This document shows, piece after piece, positions 45,982 to 57,775 of a stretch of 64,000 nucleotides of DNA. The stretch spans positions 26,087,636-26,151,635 of the forward strand of contig JACGWO010000002.1 in NCBI GenBank assembly GCA_034509735.1, read 5' to 3'. Origin of the DNA: Sesamum alatum (lineage: Eukaryota; Streptophyta; Magnoliopsida; Lamiales; Pedaliaceae). Each line of letters begins with the position of its first letter. Within the stretch, counting starts at the first letter, position 1. The notes below the pieces were generated by a model. That model was not told the origin of the DNA, ran no database searches, and saw only the letters and a program-made list of their open reading frames with translations. Both the position numbers and the translations under genes were made by a program.

Positions 45982-48900
45982 ATATCCCACTTGACCTAAA
46001 GCCAATCACCCATTAGCCTCAAACCTCTTATTCAGATGGTGAGTATGGGCAACTTGCGACATGGGCTTAGCAAGTGGATCTGCTATGTTTTCTGTGGAGC
46101 TGACTCGGTCCAACTGAATGTCACTCCTGCTCTCCATCTCTCCAAGTAGATGGTAGCGTCTAAGAATGTTCTTGGATCGTGATGAGATCTCGATTCCTTT
46201 GCTAGCACTATCGCCCCGTTGTTATCATAAAAGATAATTACAGGCTTAGCAATGCTAGGTACTACATCCAACCCGTGGATGTAGCTCATCAACCAAACCA
46301 CTCCTTAGTAGCTTCCGAAGCTGCTATGTATTCAGACTCTATGGTGGAGTCCGCCGTGGTAGCCTACTTGGAACTCTTCCAAGTAACCACGCCACCATTA
46401 AGTCTGAATACAAAACCAAACTGAGACTTGGCATCATCGTCATCCGACTGGAAGCTAGCGTCGCTATAGCCTTCCAGTATCAACTCTCCACCGCCGTAGA
46501 TCAAGAACATGTCCTTAGTCCTTTTTCAGGCACTTTAGGATAGTCTTGACTGCACTCCAGTATGCCTCCCCGACACACGACTGATATCGGCTAGTTACGC
46601 TCAAAGCGAAAGCCACATCAGGTCTAGTGCACTGAACAGCATACTGTATGCTACCTACGGCTGAAGCATAGGGGATGTCCAACATCCTTTTAAGCTCCTC
46701 ATCAGTCTTAGGAGACTGCTTCTTGGATAACTTAATTCCATGCCTCATAGGAAGGAATCCTCGTTTTTGAGTTCTCCATCTTGAATCTCTTCAAGACTTT
46801 CTCAATGTACGAGGACTGGACCATCCCTAACATCCTTTTAGATCTATCCCTGTAGATCTTGATACCAAGGATGTAGGATGCCTCGCCCATATCCTTCATG
46901 GAGAATTGCGTTGACAACCAAGCTTTAGTGGTACCCAACATCTTAGCATCATTCCCAATGAGCAAGATGTCATCCACGTAAAGCGCCAAAAACGCAACTG
47001 AGCTCCCACTGATCTTCTTGTATACACAAGGATCGGACTCGTTCTTGATGAAATCATATCCCGTATGACTTCATCAAAACGTATGTTCCAGCTTCCGGAA
47101 GCTTGTTTGAGGCCATAGATGGACCTTTGGAGACGGCAGACCTTCTGCCCTTCTCCAACAGTTGTGAAACCTTCCGGCTGATCCATATACATCTCTTCCT
47201 CTACGAAACCGTTGAGGAAAGCCGTTTTCACGTCCATCTGCCATATTTCATAGTCATACCATGCTGCTATGGCAAGTAGTATCCGAATGGACTTGGCCAT
47301 TGCTACGGGCGAGTAGGTTTCCTCAAAATCGACCTCGGGTCGTTGAGTGTAACCTTTCGCCACAAGCCTGGCTTTGAAGGTTGTAACCTCCCCGTCAACT
47401 CCAAGCTTACGTTGGTAGACCCATTTACACCCTTCGAGTTTAACCCTTTGGGTGGATCTACTAGGGTCCAAACCTTGTTTGTACCCATCGAGTCCATCTC
47501 GGATTTCATGGCCTCAAGCCCCTTGTCCGAATCGATATCCGACATCGCTTCTCCGTACGTCTTTGGATCATTACCAACTGACCGGTCAGGCCTAGAAATC
47601 CATACCTATCAGGTGCAGGGGATACTCTGGCCGACCTACGGAGGACTGGAATAATATCAGTGGGAACTTCTGGCTCAGATGTCACTGCCGCCTCTTGGGG
47701 TGCCTCACTTAATTCCTCAAGGAGCACCTCATCGCGTCGACTATCCGATGGAAAACCTTTTTCCAAGAACACTGCGTTTCGCGTGACAAAAACCTTTTGC
47801 TCGGAGGGATCATAGAAATAATACCCCGCAGTTTCTTTTGGATAGCCGATGAACCTGCATAAACTAGACCTCGAGTCCAGTTTATCTCCCACTAATCTCT
47901 TGACATATGCGAGGCAACCCCACACTTTCAAGTATTTGTAGGAGGCAGGCTTGCCATGCCATATCTCATATGGCATCTGTGATACCTTTTTAGATAGCGC
48001 GAAGTTCAAAACTTTGGCCGCCGTCTCAAGAGCGTATCCCCAGAAGGAAAGGGGGAGTTCGGTAAAACTCATGGATCGGACCATGTCCAACAAGGTCCGA
48101 TTCCTCCTTTCAGACACACCATTAAGCTGCGGTGTTCCAGGTGGGGTCCATTGAGAGAGAATCCAATTCTCTTTTAGATAATCAGTAAACTCACCACTCA
48201 AATACTCTCCACCTCGGTCCGACCGAAGGGCTTTGATCTTTTGACCGATTTGGTTCTCTACTTCAAGTCTGTATTCCTTAAACCTTCCAAAGGCTTCAGA
48301 CTTGTACCTCATCAGGTAAACATAACCATACCGTGAGTGATCATCGATAAAGGTTATGAAGTACGAGTACCACCTCTAGCCTGAGTATTTAGTGGACCAC
48401 AGACATCTGTATGGATCAAATCCAACAGACCACTGGCTAGCGTACTTTGTCCAACAAAGGGTTTCTTGGTCATCTTTCCCTTTAGATAGGATTCGCAGGT
48501 CGGTAGGTTGTCCAAATCGTCTATTTCTAGACTCTTTGAGTCCACCAACCTTCTTATCCTATCTTTAGAGGTATGACCTAACCTCGCATGCCATATCTGT
48601 GCGTTATTATGATCATCACGTTGTCGTTTGTGTTCTGCAGTCATAATCCAATTAGACTGTTGAAGTATGTACAGACCGTTGACCAATGTACCAAGCAAAT
48701 GAGAAATACCATCTTTGATAATGAAAAAACCGTTTTTATTGATGTTAAATTCATATCCATCCTTATGAAGGACCGGGATGGAAAGAATGTTTTTAATCAT
48801 GCTAGGTACATAGAAACAGTCGTTCAGTACAATCCTAACATGACTACTAATGGCTAACTCTAGTGATCCTACGGCCTCCGCAGCAACGGCCTTGCCATCG

Positions 48901-48998
48901 CCTAGACTCAGGATCATCTCATCCTTGGTTAGCCTTCTGCTTCTTTGCAGTGCCTGCAAATCATTGCAGATGTGAGCACTACACCCGGTATCCAATAC
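45982..48998 (-). pseudogene. copia pol (protease, integrase, RT, RNaseH), element B
   Basis: From 48998 leftwards: TAG replaces the Trp codon before VLDTGCSAH, so protease is cut from gag though its DTG is intact. Pre-integrase WHARLGH is followed by CESYLKG, where the second zinc Cys is Tyr. Integrase has HTDVCGP, SDRGGEY and NGVSERRN, so all three acidic residues are present, but there is a frameshift near 48350. RT has MDVKTAFLNGFVEEEMYMDQ and LYVDDILLIGND, with frameshifts near 47060. RNaseH pieces are at 46083-46301 and 46515-46748. It is close to element 1 throughout. Confidence 0.9.
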
Positions 48999-49897
48999 CT
49001 ATGAAGCAGAATTAGTAATCATATTAACTTCAACCACAAACACACCTGGGTTGGAGAGGAGTTGTGGGCACTCCCTATTCCAATGCCCTTTCGCTTGGCA
49101 ATGTATGCAGACATCATTGGCCTTGGAGCGCTGAGAACCACGAGCCTTCCCTTTTCCTTTGCTCGGTCCAACCGGAGCAACAGGGACGCCCGGAGCGTGA
49201 GCAGGGGCCACAACCGTCTTCCCTTTGCCCTTTTTCCTCTTCCAGCGTCCGGCCCTCTTGCCATTCGCCTTGGAGGTCGAAACCTCTCCTATCAATACCG
49301 CCGGCGCTGCCTTGTGGGTCGTTGCCTCGTATTGGACCAGCATGTTGATCAACTCATGAATAGACTTCTCAAGACCGTTCATGTTGTAGTTTACAGCAAA
49401 CGGGTCATAGGATGGAGGAAGCGACTGGAGGATCACGTCAATGTACGTGTCATTGTTAAGCCCAGCTTTAAGGTCCTCGAGTTTTTCCACTAGGGAGAGC
49501 ATCTTGACCCCATGACTCTGTACAGACGCTCGCTTGGTGCCAAAGAATGCTTTTGTGGCTGCATATCTAATATGCCTATCCGGAACCGCATAACCTCGTT
49601 CATGCGGAGCATTATGGCGGAGACGTTGTCCAGCCTCTCATATTGCTTCTGGATGTCGTTAGACATCGAAGCCAGTATGATACTGCGTACTTTCCGGTTG
49701 TCCTCATGCCATTTCTCGAACGTCAAACGTTCTTCAGGTGTGGACCCCTCCGGTAAGTCGCTCGGTGGCGGCTCGTCCAAGACATAGCCTTGGTTCTCGA
49801 AACCGAGGACAATCCTCAGGTTTCTCAGCCAGTCCGAGTAGTTCGTTCCGTTGAATTTGTTAGTCTCGAGAATCATGGTTAATGGGTTCTTAGACAT
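48999..49897 (-). pseudogene. copia gag, element B
   Basis: It starts MSKNPLTMILETNKFNGTNY at 49897. The first frame ends at 49490 after a frameshift near 49590. The second frame (49502-48999) holds the rest of the gag domain, a basic KRKKGKGKT tract and the zinc knuckle CIHCQAKGHWNREC. The start codon and knuckle are intact, unlike element 1 and element 3 respectively. Confidence 0.9.
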
Positions 49898-50256
49898 ATC
49901 TACATTAATGAAAATGTAAAGCAGAAATTAGCAAATGATGGTAATATTATTGTTCAAGTTGAAGACTTGGTCTTTTAGTCTTTAACCCTCCTACTATTTA
50001 TACGAAAGTCCGCCACTCTCAAACGGAGTTTCGGGAGACCATTTCCTAGTGGGCTTGGGATCCACAAGCGTAATCTCCATGCCCCGCTTTTACGATTCAC
50101 ATGAAGAATACCTTGTGGGGAGATATCCAATATCATTCTCATCCAATGAGATTCCCAAGATATTTTGCCTCACCTATTCACATGGTCCCGAGGACTCCAA
50201 GAGAACCATGTTACTCAGTGTTGGGCCCGACCCATCAACCAAATCATGCCTCAAAA

Positions 50257-50376
50257 CTGTCGCCCCCCACGACTTGTGAGACAGGGAAACAGCGAGCGCA
50301 GTCTTTTTGTTCACAACAATAGTGCAGCTTTCCCCTATTCCAAGTGTGCACGACTCGTGAGACCACACTTGGATAG
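50257..50376 (-). other. Twin leader hairpins, element B
   Basis: Hairpin I (50335-50376) has a stem of 9 + 4 bp (CCAAGTGTG with CACACTTGG, CTAT with ATAG) quite unlike the stems in A elements, yet the apical minus-strand motif TCTCACGAGTCGTG is unchanged. Hairpin II (50257-50292) pairs CTGT with ACAG and CCC with GGG around CTCACAAGTCGTG. The distance to the gag ATG (about 360-480 nt) matches the A elements. Confidence 0.72.
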
Positions 50377-50632
50377 TGGTAGCTTCCTCACCACATTGCT
50401 GTGGATGGAAGGCTCGGACAGACCAAAATACCATTTTGATCCAAGTCCGTTTTGGGCCTAATATTTAATTTGGTCCAACCAAATGAGAGTTTGTGTATGA
50501 CCGAGACCTCATCACATTATTGTGTTTTAGCATGCATAAATATCCAATATTTAAAGCGATACATAAATACGCCGCATGCAGAAAACATAGCATACCCCTG
50601 AATAGGATGATCACAAGCCCAACCTATGCAAC

Positions 50633-50650
50633 CCACTGAGCCCGCAGTGA
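50633..50650 (-). other. Leader hairpin with CGGGCT loop, element B
   Basis: The plus strand reads CCACTG-AGCCCG-CAGTGA, the reverse of the leader hairpin in A elements with one closing pair lost. The flanking TCTATGGTC and GGTTGCATAGG-like context is conserved too. Confidence 0.5.
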
Positions 50651-51315
50651 GTCTATGGTCTGTCTAGGGTGGGCCTAAATTATTACAATAGTAATATACC
50701 CATTGTCATTCCAATGGGCCTTGTAGTGTTCTTGTTTCACGCCTTGATGCTCCTCCTTGGGGTCTCCGACTCCAAATTGCTTGTTAAAATTGAAACCTCA
50801 CCAATCCTATCTACTCTCATTACAACTGAAAGTAATACATCGGTAATAAAGAAAACAAGCCTTAACATCATGAGGCTGAAATACGGGAGATGATAGTCCC
50901 AAAAACAAGAGGCACGCAGGCCCCACCCAACAAAAAATAAATAAACATTCATCCATACATAAGGTCTAGGGCTCTTGTGATCATCCCATGTCGATTCCAT
51001 CAACTCACACAACACAATTATTCCAAATAATCATGCATAAATAACCAATGGATATTCCAAATACCCAAGTGATGTCCAACATCACAAAGCATAAACATAC
51101 AAATAATATGCAAAATTCAAATTTTAAATTTAATGGACATTTTAAACAATGCATCCAATGCAATTATTAATCCCAAATTAATTAAGCAAATTTAATCCAA
51201 GGAATAATCCAATTATTCCAAAATCAAAAATGCAAAATTAATATATTTTCAGAATATTGTGCAGAAAATACAGAAAATCAAATTTTCCGAAAAAAGTCGA
51301 AAAACGGCACAAAAC

Positions 51316-51490
51316 GGCCCAGCCGTTGTGCTGGCCGCCCGGCGGCGCGCACAGGGCAGCGCGCGCGCGCGCAGGCAGCAAGCCTGCGCGCTGGCCTCGG
51401 CCAGCAGCGGTCGGCTGCGCACAGTGCGCGCGCTGGCCGAAGCACAGCGCGCGTAGGCGCCCGCCTGGGCGCGGCCACTGTCGGCCCGAT
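51316..51490 (-). repeat. G/C-only leader segment with a hairpin, element B
   Basis: This is a shorter version (about 175 bp) of the G/C islands of the A elements, again in an AT-rich leader. The clearest hairpin is 51367-51391 (GCGCGCAGGC with GCCTGCGCGC, loop AGCAA). Its presence in a diverged family shows that the feature is old. Open frames on both strands are artefacts. Confidence 0.75.
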
Positions 51491-51555
51491 CAATTTTTTT
51501 TTTCTTTTGTTTTTCAAAACTGTTTCAGCACAATAAAAATAATATTATTCTAAGG

Positions 51556-51856
51556 TTGGAGACATTTCGACCGGACATATCCTGATTTTGCAGCTGAGCC
51601 CAATAATGTTAGACTAGGGTTGTGCGCGGATGGGTTTGCATCGCACAGGCGGCATGGTAAAACTTACTCATGTTGGCCCGTGATACTTACACCGTACAAT
51701 CTTCTATCAGGAATGTGCATAAATTCTGAGTCTGACGATGGTGATACATAGCCCTTCCAATCCCAAATGTAAGATCGATGTGTACCTGGAGCCGTTGATC
51801 GAGGAGTTCCAAAATTTATAGCATGTGGTTGTCGGACGCACGACAATGCGACAAAC
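51556..51856 (+). pseudogene. Duplicated piece of TNP2
   Basis: It is nearly identical to 43438-43746, from TTGGAGACATTTCGACC to GCGACAAAC, apart from scattered changes and about 9 missing bases near 51730. It includes the CAAAC target site. It lies between the truncated leader of copia B and a second B LTR. Confidence 0.9.
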
Positions 51857-54250
51857 TGAAGGACAAGCGGATCTGCCCGGGAGCGCGAGCGTAAGTGAGA
51901 AAGCGAGAAATTGTGCGTAAATACGCGAATCCCAAGGGGTGTACCCTTGGGTGCTCAACCGGGCGTTCGATGTAGGATGTGTAAATATTGGAAACGTATA
52001 TTTAAACACATAGGGCATAGATAAATATTAAATCAACCAAAGAGTAATAAAACCGTTACCTTTGATTGTTTAATGTACGCTCCCGGCTACTTGCGTTGTT
52101 CTTTCTCTGGACTGCTCACGAAATCCAAACGTATGGATTCTCCAAAGGTGATCCACACGACACCGGAAGAAACGCACGTTCTCCTTGCTAGAAGAAAACG
52201 GGTTTAATGAAGGAATTGGTTTAAGAGAAGAACACTATGGATTAGTGTACTCTTACACCTACTTTGTTCTTCTTCTTGATTCAAAATCAAGTGAAGAACA
52301 CAAGTAGAAGTGGGGAGGAGAAAACCGAGAGTTAGAGGGAGAGAGGAGATACGAAATTCTTAATTCCGGCTTGTGAAAAAGAGCTTATGTTTGGATCGTT
52401 CTTGAGGTAGGTTTTCTTTTTCTTGTATCTAAAGAGAAAAATACATTCTGTTTAGATTCCTATTCCACTCCAACCGGTGCAGAACTCTTAACCTTTCTAG
52501 GACCCTCTCTACGGCAAGGTGCTGCTCTACTCTTTCCACTTGCTCCCAAATTCCTTCTTCTTTTTCCTAGAAAAAGATGAATAATGAATCACTTATGCTT
52601 GGTGTTGTATATTCTAATATATATACATAATTAATGTGATTATTGGAATGTGTCTAGGTTCATCCAAGGATGTCTAGATTCATTCCAATAAATCACCATC
52701 AATTCTTCAATCAAGCCTACCAAAATTTATGGTATGATCAAATCATACCAAAAGGGAAGAGCTTGATTGGAGTTGATTTGTCTCTTTCCAAAAGAGATAA
52801 GTCAACATACCACCTAGCATGAAACATGGCTAATTTTGCTTCCTCCAAGGGAGCATGTCGGCCATATTTAATTAAGGGAAGAAGTCCAACTTCTTCCTAT
52901 TCAAAAATAGGAATTATTTCTCCTCTCGGGTATAATTTAACGGACCGGGTTTTATCGTAATCCAATTACGACGAACCCAACATTAAATCCAATTTAATGA
53001 CCATTTAAATTATTCATGTTGATCTTTTAATCCAATTAAAAGATCCAACGTCTCAACGTCTCAACTTTCCATATTTAATCAAAAATCCAATTTACCGATT
53101 AAATGGAAGCCCGATACAATATCGGCCGGTCCATCCAATGGACTTTCCCTTAAGTAATCCAATTACTTATTTTATCCTTCGAGATTGACTCCAAGTCGAT
53201 CTCTCAACCTCCTCGGTGATTTGTGTGTGACCCTTTAGGTTCACCCTCAGCTAGACTTGGGCCCGTTACCATGGGTGGCCGTCTAGCAACGGTCCATGGC
53301 ACTAGAGACTAGGTGAATTGGCGTGAACATTTAGGCGCCGATTCCGTACGGGTACGATCCTTCCGTCTACCGTCTCCCGGCCTTAGTCTAGGGTATGGAA
53401 TTGGGCGTCGGTTCCCATCCTTGACTAGGCATCTATGCTTAATACTCGAGACCACGTATGCTTCATTGCGTCGACACAGGAAACCATTCCCTGTTCGACC
53501 AACCACTGTGGCCACAGCTTCAAACAGCATGAACGTGTCTCCAAGTGCATAGGAGATACCTCTGTCACATACTGACAGGGGACGGATCCTCTTCTTGGAA
53601 TCCACCGTCCTCGCTACACATTCCGATTGCACTGGACAAGGCTTATGATAATCATCTTACAGAATGATTACCTCTCGCCAGATCCAAGATACAGCCGTCC
53701 TGTGCACGCGACTGCCATGATTCCTCAAGTCTGAGGATTACTCCCGTACTATCGGAACCAGGGAAAACCAATCATACCGATCAAGCCTCCAAGACTTCCA
53801 TATGATGATCCCCGCGAGTCAGTCCAGTCAGCTCGACCCCAGTCGACCAGCCCATCAAGATTGTGTAGGCGTCCCACGCCTGTCGCCGATGAAACACGGC
53901 ACTCATCCAATGAACACGACTCTTGACGCAAGTCTCAATAGGACTCTCGATGCCCTGTCTCGAGGTCCTCGACTTGGAACGTTTCAGACCCAACTCTTAA
54001 TCAGTTGGTTTCATGACCACCATCCATTTTTTTGGCCCAATTGCACGAGTTGTTATCCATGGTCTGTGGGCTTTGTTGCGATATAAGTTAAACACCGTTT
54101 TAACAAATGTAAGATGAGCGCAACAAAGAAGGTATCATTGGTAATGAATACTCATCTTATTCATCACATAATAATGTTACATTTACATCAAGTTGTCAGA
54201 TAGGTTACAAATCGCCAAATCTATTGGCTTTCTGGTCACCTATTCTAACA
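51857..54250 (-). repeat. Second B LTR, reverse orientation, with a 194-bp insertion
   Basis: It runs from TGAAGGACAAGCGG to CACCTATTCTAACA. The TNP2 reading resumes directly after it. The right flank AACCAGG fits target CAAAC if one CA of a CACA was lost. It is close to 43747-45981 and shares its unusual U5. Length is 2394 bp because of the insertion at 52360-52553. The U5 hairpin is at 51931-51951. Confidence 0.9.
52360..52553. other. 194-bp insertion of unknown origin in the B LTR
   Basis: It is absent from the other B LTRs (compare 44258-44285) and flanked by the direct repeat AAATTC (52354-52359, 52548-52553). It has no terminal inverted repeats that I can see. The minus strand has an open stretch of about 38 codons starting EQVERVEQHLAVERVLERL. 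It could be captured genic sequence or repair filler. Confidence 0.55.
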
Positions 54251-55310
54251 AACCAGGCATTCATGATGTGCGCCGGATTGATGTGGACAGTGAACGACCT
54301 ACTCGCTTATGAGATGGAGTCTGGATGGAGTACCCCCTGTGTTATGGGTGTCCAATTTGTATGGAGGACACAAGGGCATTCTATTTACAGCACGGTAGGA
54401 AGGCGTGCTATTTTGACTGCCACATGCAGTTTCTCCCAGCAGGCCATCCGTACCGCAGGAACAAAAAAGCTTTCAATAAAAATCGAGTGGAAAGGAAGGT
54501 TGGACATCTGAGGCTGACTAGAGAGCAAACCCGAGCCCGTGTCAATGTGTCTAGTGTTGCAATCGAACAACCATTCACTGAAATGCAAGGCTATGGTATC
54601 GAGCACAAGTGGACCAAGAAAAGCATCTTTTGGGAACTTGAATAGTGGGGGATGCATATGATATCGCACAATCTTGATGTCATGCACATTGAGAAGAATT
54701 GTTTGACAATATATTCAATATCGTGATGGACATAAAGGGCAAAACGAACGACAATGTAAATACATGGATGGATCTTAAGATCATATGTAAACATCTGTAG
54801 CTTGAGGTGAACGAAAGGAGACCGAACGTGATATACAAAGTGGGATAAACACTGACGAAAGACCGAAAGAAGAGGATATATGACTGGATTCGTTGTCTTA
54901 GATTTCCTGATGGGTACGCATCTAACTTGTCTCGTTGCATCGACATGAAGGAGCTAAGGATGCAGGGCATGAAGAACCATAATTGTGATGTATTCATGCA
55001 GAAGGTGATTCCAGTTGCCTTCCGTGAAATGCTTCCTGAGCATGTGTGGAGCACATTGACGGAGGTGAGCCTTCTATTCCAGATCTATGCTCAACCACGC
55101 TAGATACCAAGGTACAAGAATTGGAAGATAGTGTAGCCGTCATCATGTGAAACCTCGAGAAAAATGTTTTCTCGCTTTTTGGACTCAATGGAGCACCTAA
55201 TTGTTCACCTTCCATATGAGATGTGCGTTGGGGAGCCGTACAATACAAGTGGATGTACCCATTTGAGAGGTATCTACACGAGAAAATTTAGTATCTACAT
55301 ACAAAATTAT
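54251..55310 (+). pseudogene. TNP2 transposase, 3' part
   Basis: It resumes with NQAFMMCAGLMWTVNDLLAY, then CPICMEDTRAFYLQHGRKA, HMQFLPAGHPYRRNKKAFNK (54325-54645), NLDVMHIEKN (about 54672), RIYDWIRCLRFPDGYASNLS and MKELRMQGMKNHNCDVFMQK (54870-55050), and a C-terminal DSMEHLIVHLPYEM (55170-55220). Several frame changes are needed. The C-terminus fades near 55310. Confidence 0.83.
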
Positions 55311-55734
55311 GAATCAGATTTCATATCTAATGGTCTGATTTTCAATCACATGGCCTAATTGAAGGTTGCGCCGATTCTTATCTATAAGATTACGGACCAA
55401 ATACGGTATCTCGATATCTGCCCACAAAAATTGTTCAAAACTTCATAGAATGTATTCCTTTGTGTGTTCAATCATATCTAACGGTCTGATTGAAATTTTG
55501 ATGGTCTGATTAGACGATGCAGTACAACAATATAAGAGGCTAGTTACATCTGTCAAATACTAACAAATTTAAATATACAAATATACTTCATGTTGTGAAC
55601 ATATAACAATCTCACAAGAAATATTAGATACATTCAATTGTCCAAATACACAAATTGTATACACTTCTACGCTCATTAATGTGTCCGGTTCATATTTTTT
55701 TTTACTTTCTAAAAAAATAAAATATTATTTGCAA
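55311..55734. other. AT-rich tail after TNP2, nothing recognised
   Basis: It contains a repeated TCTAA(C/T)GGTCTGATT motif at about 55328, 55477 and 55500, but no gene, TIR or LTR. It probably belongs to the CACTA element or the junction to the next one. Confidence 0.4.
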
Positions 55735-56110
55735 TACTAATAGGAACGGTCTATCAACATAATAGGAACGGTTACAACATACAGTTCTATAAATGACATC
55801 ATTTGTACGTTTAGGAATGGTCATGTTAACACTTTCTCTAATAAATGATGGTTCCTATGGGTTTCCTAAGAAATATTAATTGTTTGGAAATTTGTTAGGA
55901 ACGGTTGTTTAAAAGATAGGAATGGTAATAGGAATGGGCGATATTTATTAATTTTAGGAATGGTTCGGAGAACGGTATTTTCTGCGGGCACACAGGGTCA
56001 TGAGTTAAAACAGTGCCATTTTTTGTTCATAAACGGTGTCGTTCAAGTAACAAAACAGCGTCGTCTTACTATTTTGGAACGGTCGTAGTATTACATTTTG
56101 GAACAGTGAC
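55735..56110 (+). repeat. Second cluster of CACTA subterminal repeats
   Basis: GGAACGGT or GGAATGGT occurs repeatedly (55743, 55771, 55825, 55898, 55964, 56085 and others). The inner edge, CGTTCCAGAATTTTAATATAT at 56112, resembles the inner edge of the left end (CGTTCTAAATTTTTTTATAT near 42090). It therefore looks like the left end of a second, related CACTA copy rather than the right end of the first. This is inference. Confidence 0.5.
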
Positions 56111-56175
56111 CGTTCCAGAATTTTAATATATAAAGTGTACTTATCAAATTTTTTCCCCATTCACTTCCTCTCCCA

Positions 56176-56216
<41 letters not shown>

Positions 56217-57775
56217 CCAATCGCCGCCACCACCACCACTACCACCTCTGTCTGCCTTCCCTGTCCGCCACAACCTTGCATTTTTCTCCACCACCGACAC
56301 CATCGTCCGCTGCAATCCTCCATTTCTGCCGCCTCTATCCGCCACCATCGTCAGCCACCCACCATCGACCGCCACCTCTGTCCACCAACACCGTCCACCA
56401 CCACCAACTGCCTCTGTTGCTCACCACCATTATTCGCCATAACCCTCAATTTTTGCCGCCTCTGTCCGCCACCATCGACTGCCGCCTCTGTCCACCACCA
56501 CCGCCGCTGTTGCTCGCCACCACCAACCGCCTCTGTTGTTCACCACCATCGTCCGCCACAACCACTCCATTCACCAATTTTAGAAGTTAGTCATTTTGTT
56601 AAATATGAACTTTTTTTTTATTAATATGAATTTTTTTTGTTAAATTGTGAATTTGAATGTAATCATGTACTTTTTTGTTGAAATTATGTGAATGTCTGTA
56701 TCTATATTGGGGAAAATATAGTAATGGAATGTATGTATGATTGGGAAAATTTTCTGAACGTATTATGTTTTTCAATTTTATGTATATTATTTTGTTTTTG
56801 TAATTGCTGTAATTTGTAATGTTTGTGAATATTTTCTATAATTTGTGATGTTTGTGAATATTTTCTATAATTTCTGTAATTTTTTGGAATGTTTGGATTA
56901 TTAGGATTTGTGTAAATGTGGTTGGAATGTTTTGATGGATTTTCTACCAATTTTTTAATTTTTTCAGATTCTTCTTGTAATTTTTAAGAACTTTTCTATA
57001 ATTTCGAAGAAATTTTCAGAATTTTTTGTAATTTACAAGAAACATAGGAAATAGAAAAATAAAGGATATCAGGATATTTTTGTAATTTTTTGGCAATTTT
57101 GTACTTTTCTGAAAATATTTATCTGTAAACTTTGTATTTTATTGAAAATAATTTTCTGTCAATTTTGTATTTTTCAATTATTTTTATAAAATTTTCTTGT
57201 TTATTTCTATCAAATCTAATTTTTTTTAATAAGTTTATGTTATTTCCAAAAAATTTCTGTTCTTATTAAAAAAATCTGTTATTTTTACAAATTTTTAAGT
57301 TATATTTTAAAAAAAAAACTCTATTATTTTTAAAAAAATTTAATTATTTCTTAAAAATTTATGTTATGTACTTATTATTAAAATTTTTTACATATTTAGA
57401 ATAATTACAAAATTTGGAAAAATTATAATTTCGGATTTAGTATACATTGTAGCGAAAATTTCAATAATGTAGCAATTATTAAATAAATTTCGGGACTTAG
57501 TGTTAAATTTTGGGATTTAGTATATATACATTACGGAAAATTTTCAATAAACTTATAATGTATTATATTAATAATGGGATTTAGTGTACATTTTAGGAAA
57601 CAATTATGAGATTTAGTATATATTTTAGAAAAAATTTCAATTATTAGAAAAATTGAGAATATTAGAATAATTATGAAATTTATGGAAATTATCCTTATTA
57701 AAAAATTGTTAATTAGATTTTTCTATAAAATTCATAAATTATTATTTTGAAAAAATTTGTAGATCATGTTCTAAT
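56111..57775 (+). other. CT-rich leader and T-rich intron-like region
   Basis: A CT microsatellite (about 56180-56213) and a CCACCA/CCGCCA-rich stretch to 56580 look like a 5' UTR; the 151-codon frame at 56135-56590 comes from these repeats. From 56590 to 57770 the sequence is very T-rich with many ATTTTTGTAATTTT-like runs, as in a plant intron. I see no other feature. Confidence 0.45.

Larger units (their letters stand above)
43747..51555 (-). mobile_element. Ty1/copia element B, minus strand, 5' end lost
   Basis: From right to left it has truncated leader with G/C hairpin, twin hairpins, gag, protease, integrase, RT, RNaseH, polypurine tract and the 3' LTR (43747-45981). The leader is cut off before the PBS. 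At 51555/51556 it joins a second copy of TNP2 sequence (51556-51856), followed by another B LTR. This is explained best by an unequal exchange. The target site is CAAAC (43742-43746). Confidence 0.88.
41433..55310 (+). mobile_element. CACTA (En/Spm) transposon, interrupted by copia B
   Basis: The left end CACTACAAAAAAAA begins at 41433. Subterminal repeats follow, then a CT-rich leader and a TNP2 gene split at the CAAAC site by the copia B insertion (43747-54250). No right terminal CACTA repeat is seen, so the right boundary is unknown; recognisable TNP2 ends near 55310. The gene has stops and frameshifts, so the element is not autonomous. Confidence 0.8.

Noticed and set aside
56135..56590. 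151-codon frame with Ser-Leu and Pro/His repeats
   Set aside because: It translates a CT microsatellite and CCACCA repeats; it is most likely a 5' UTR.
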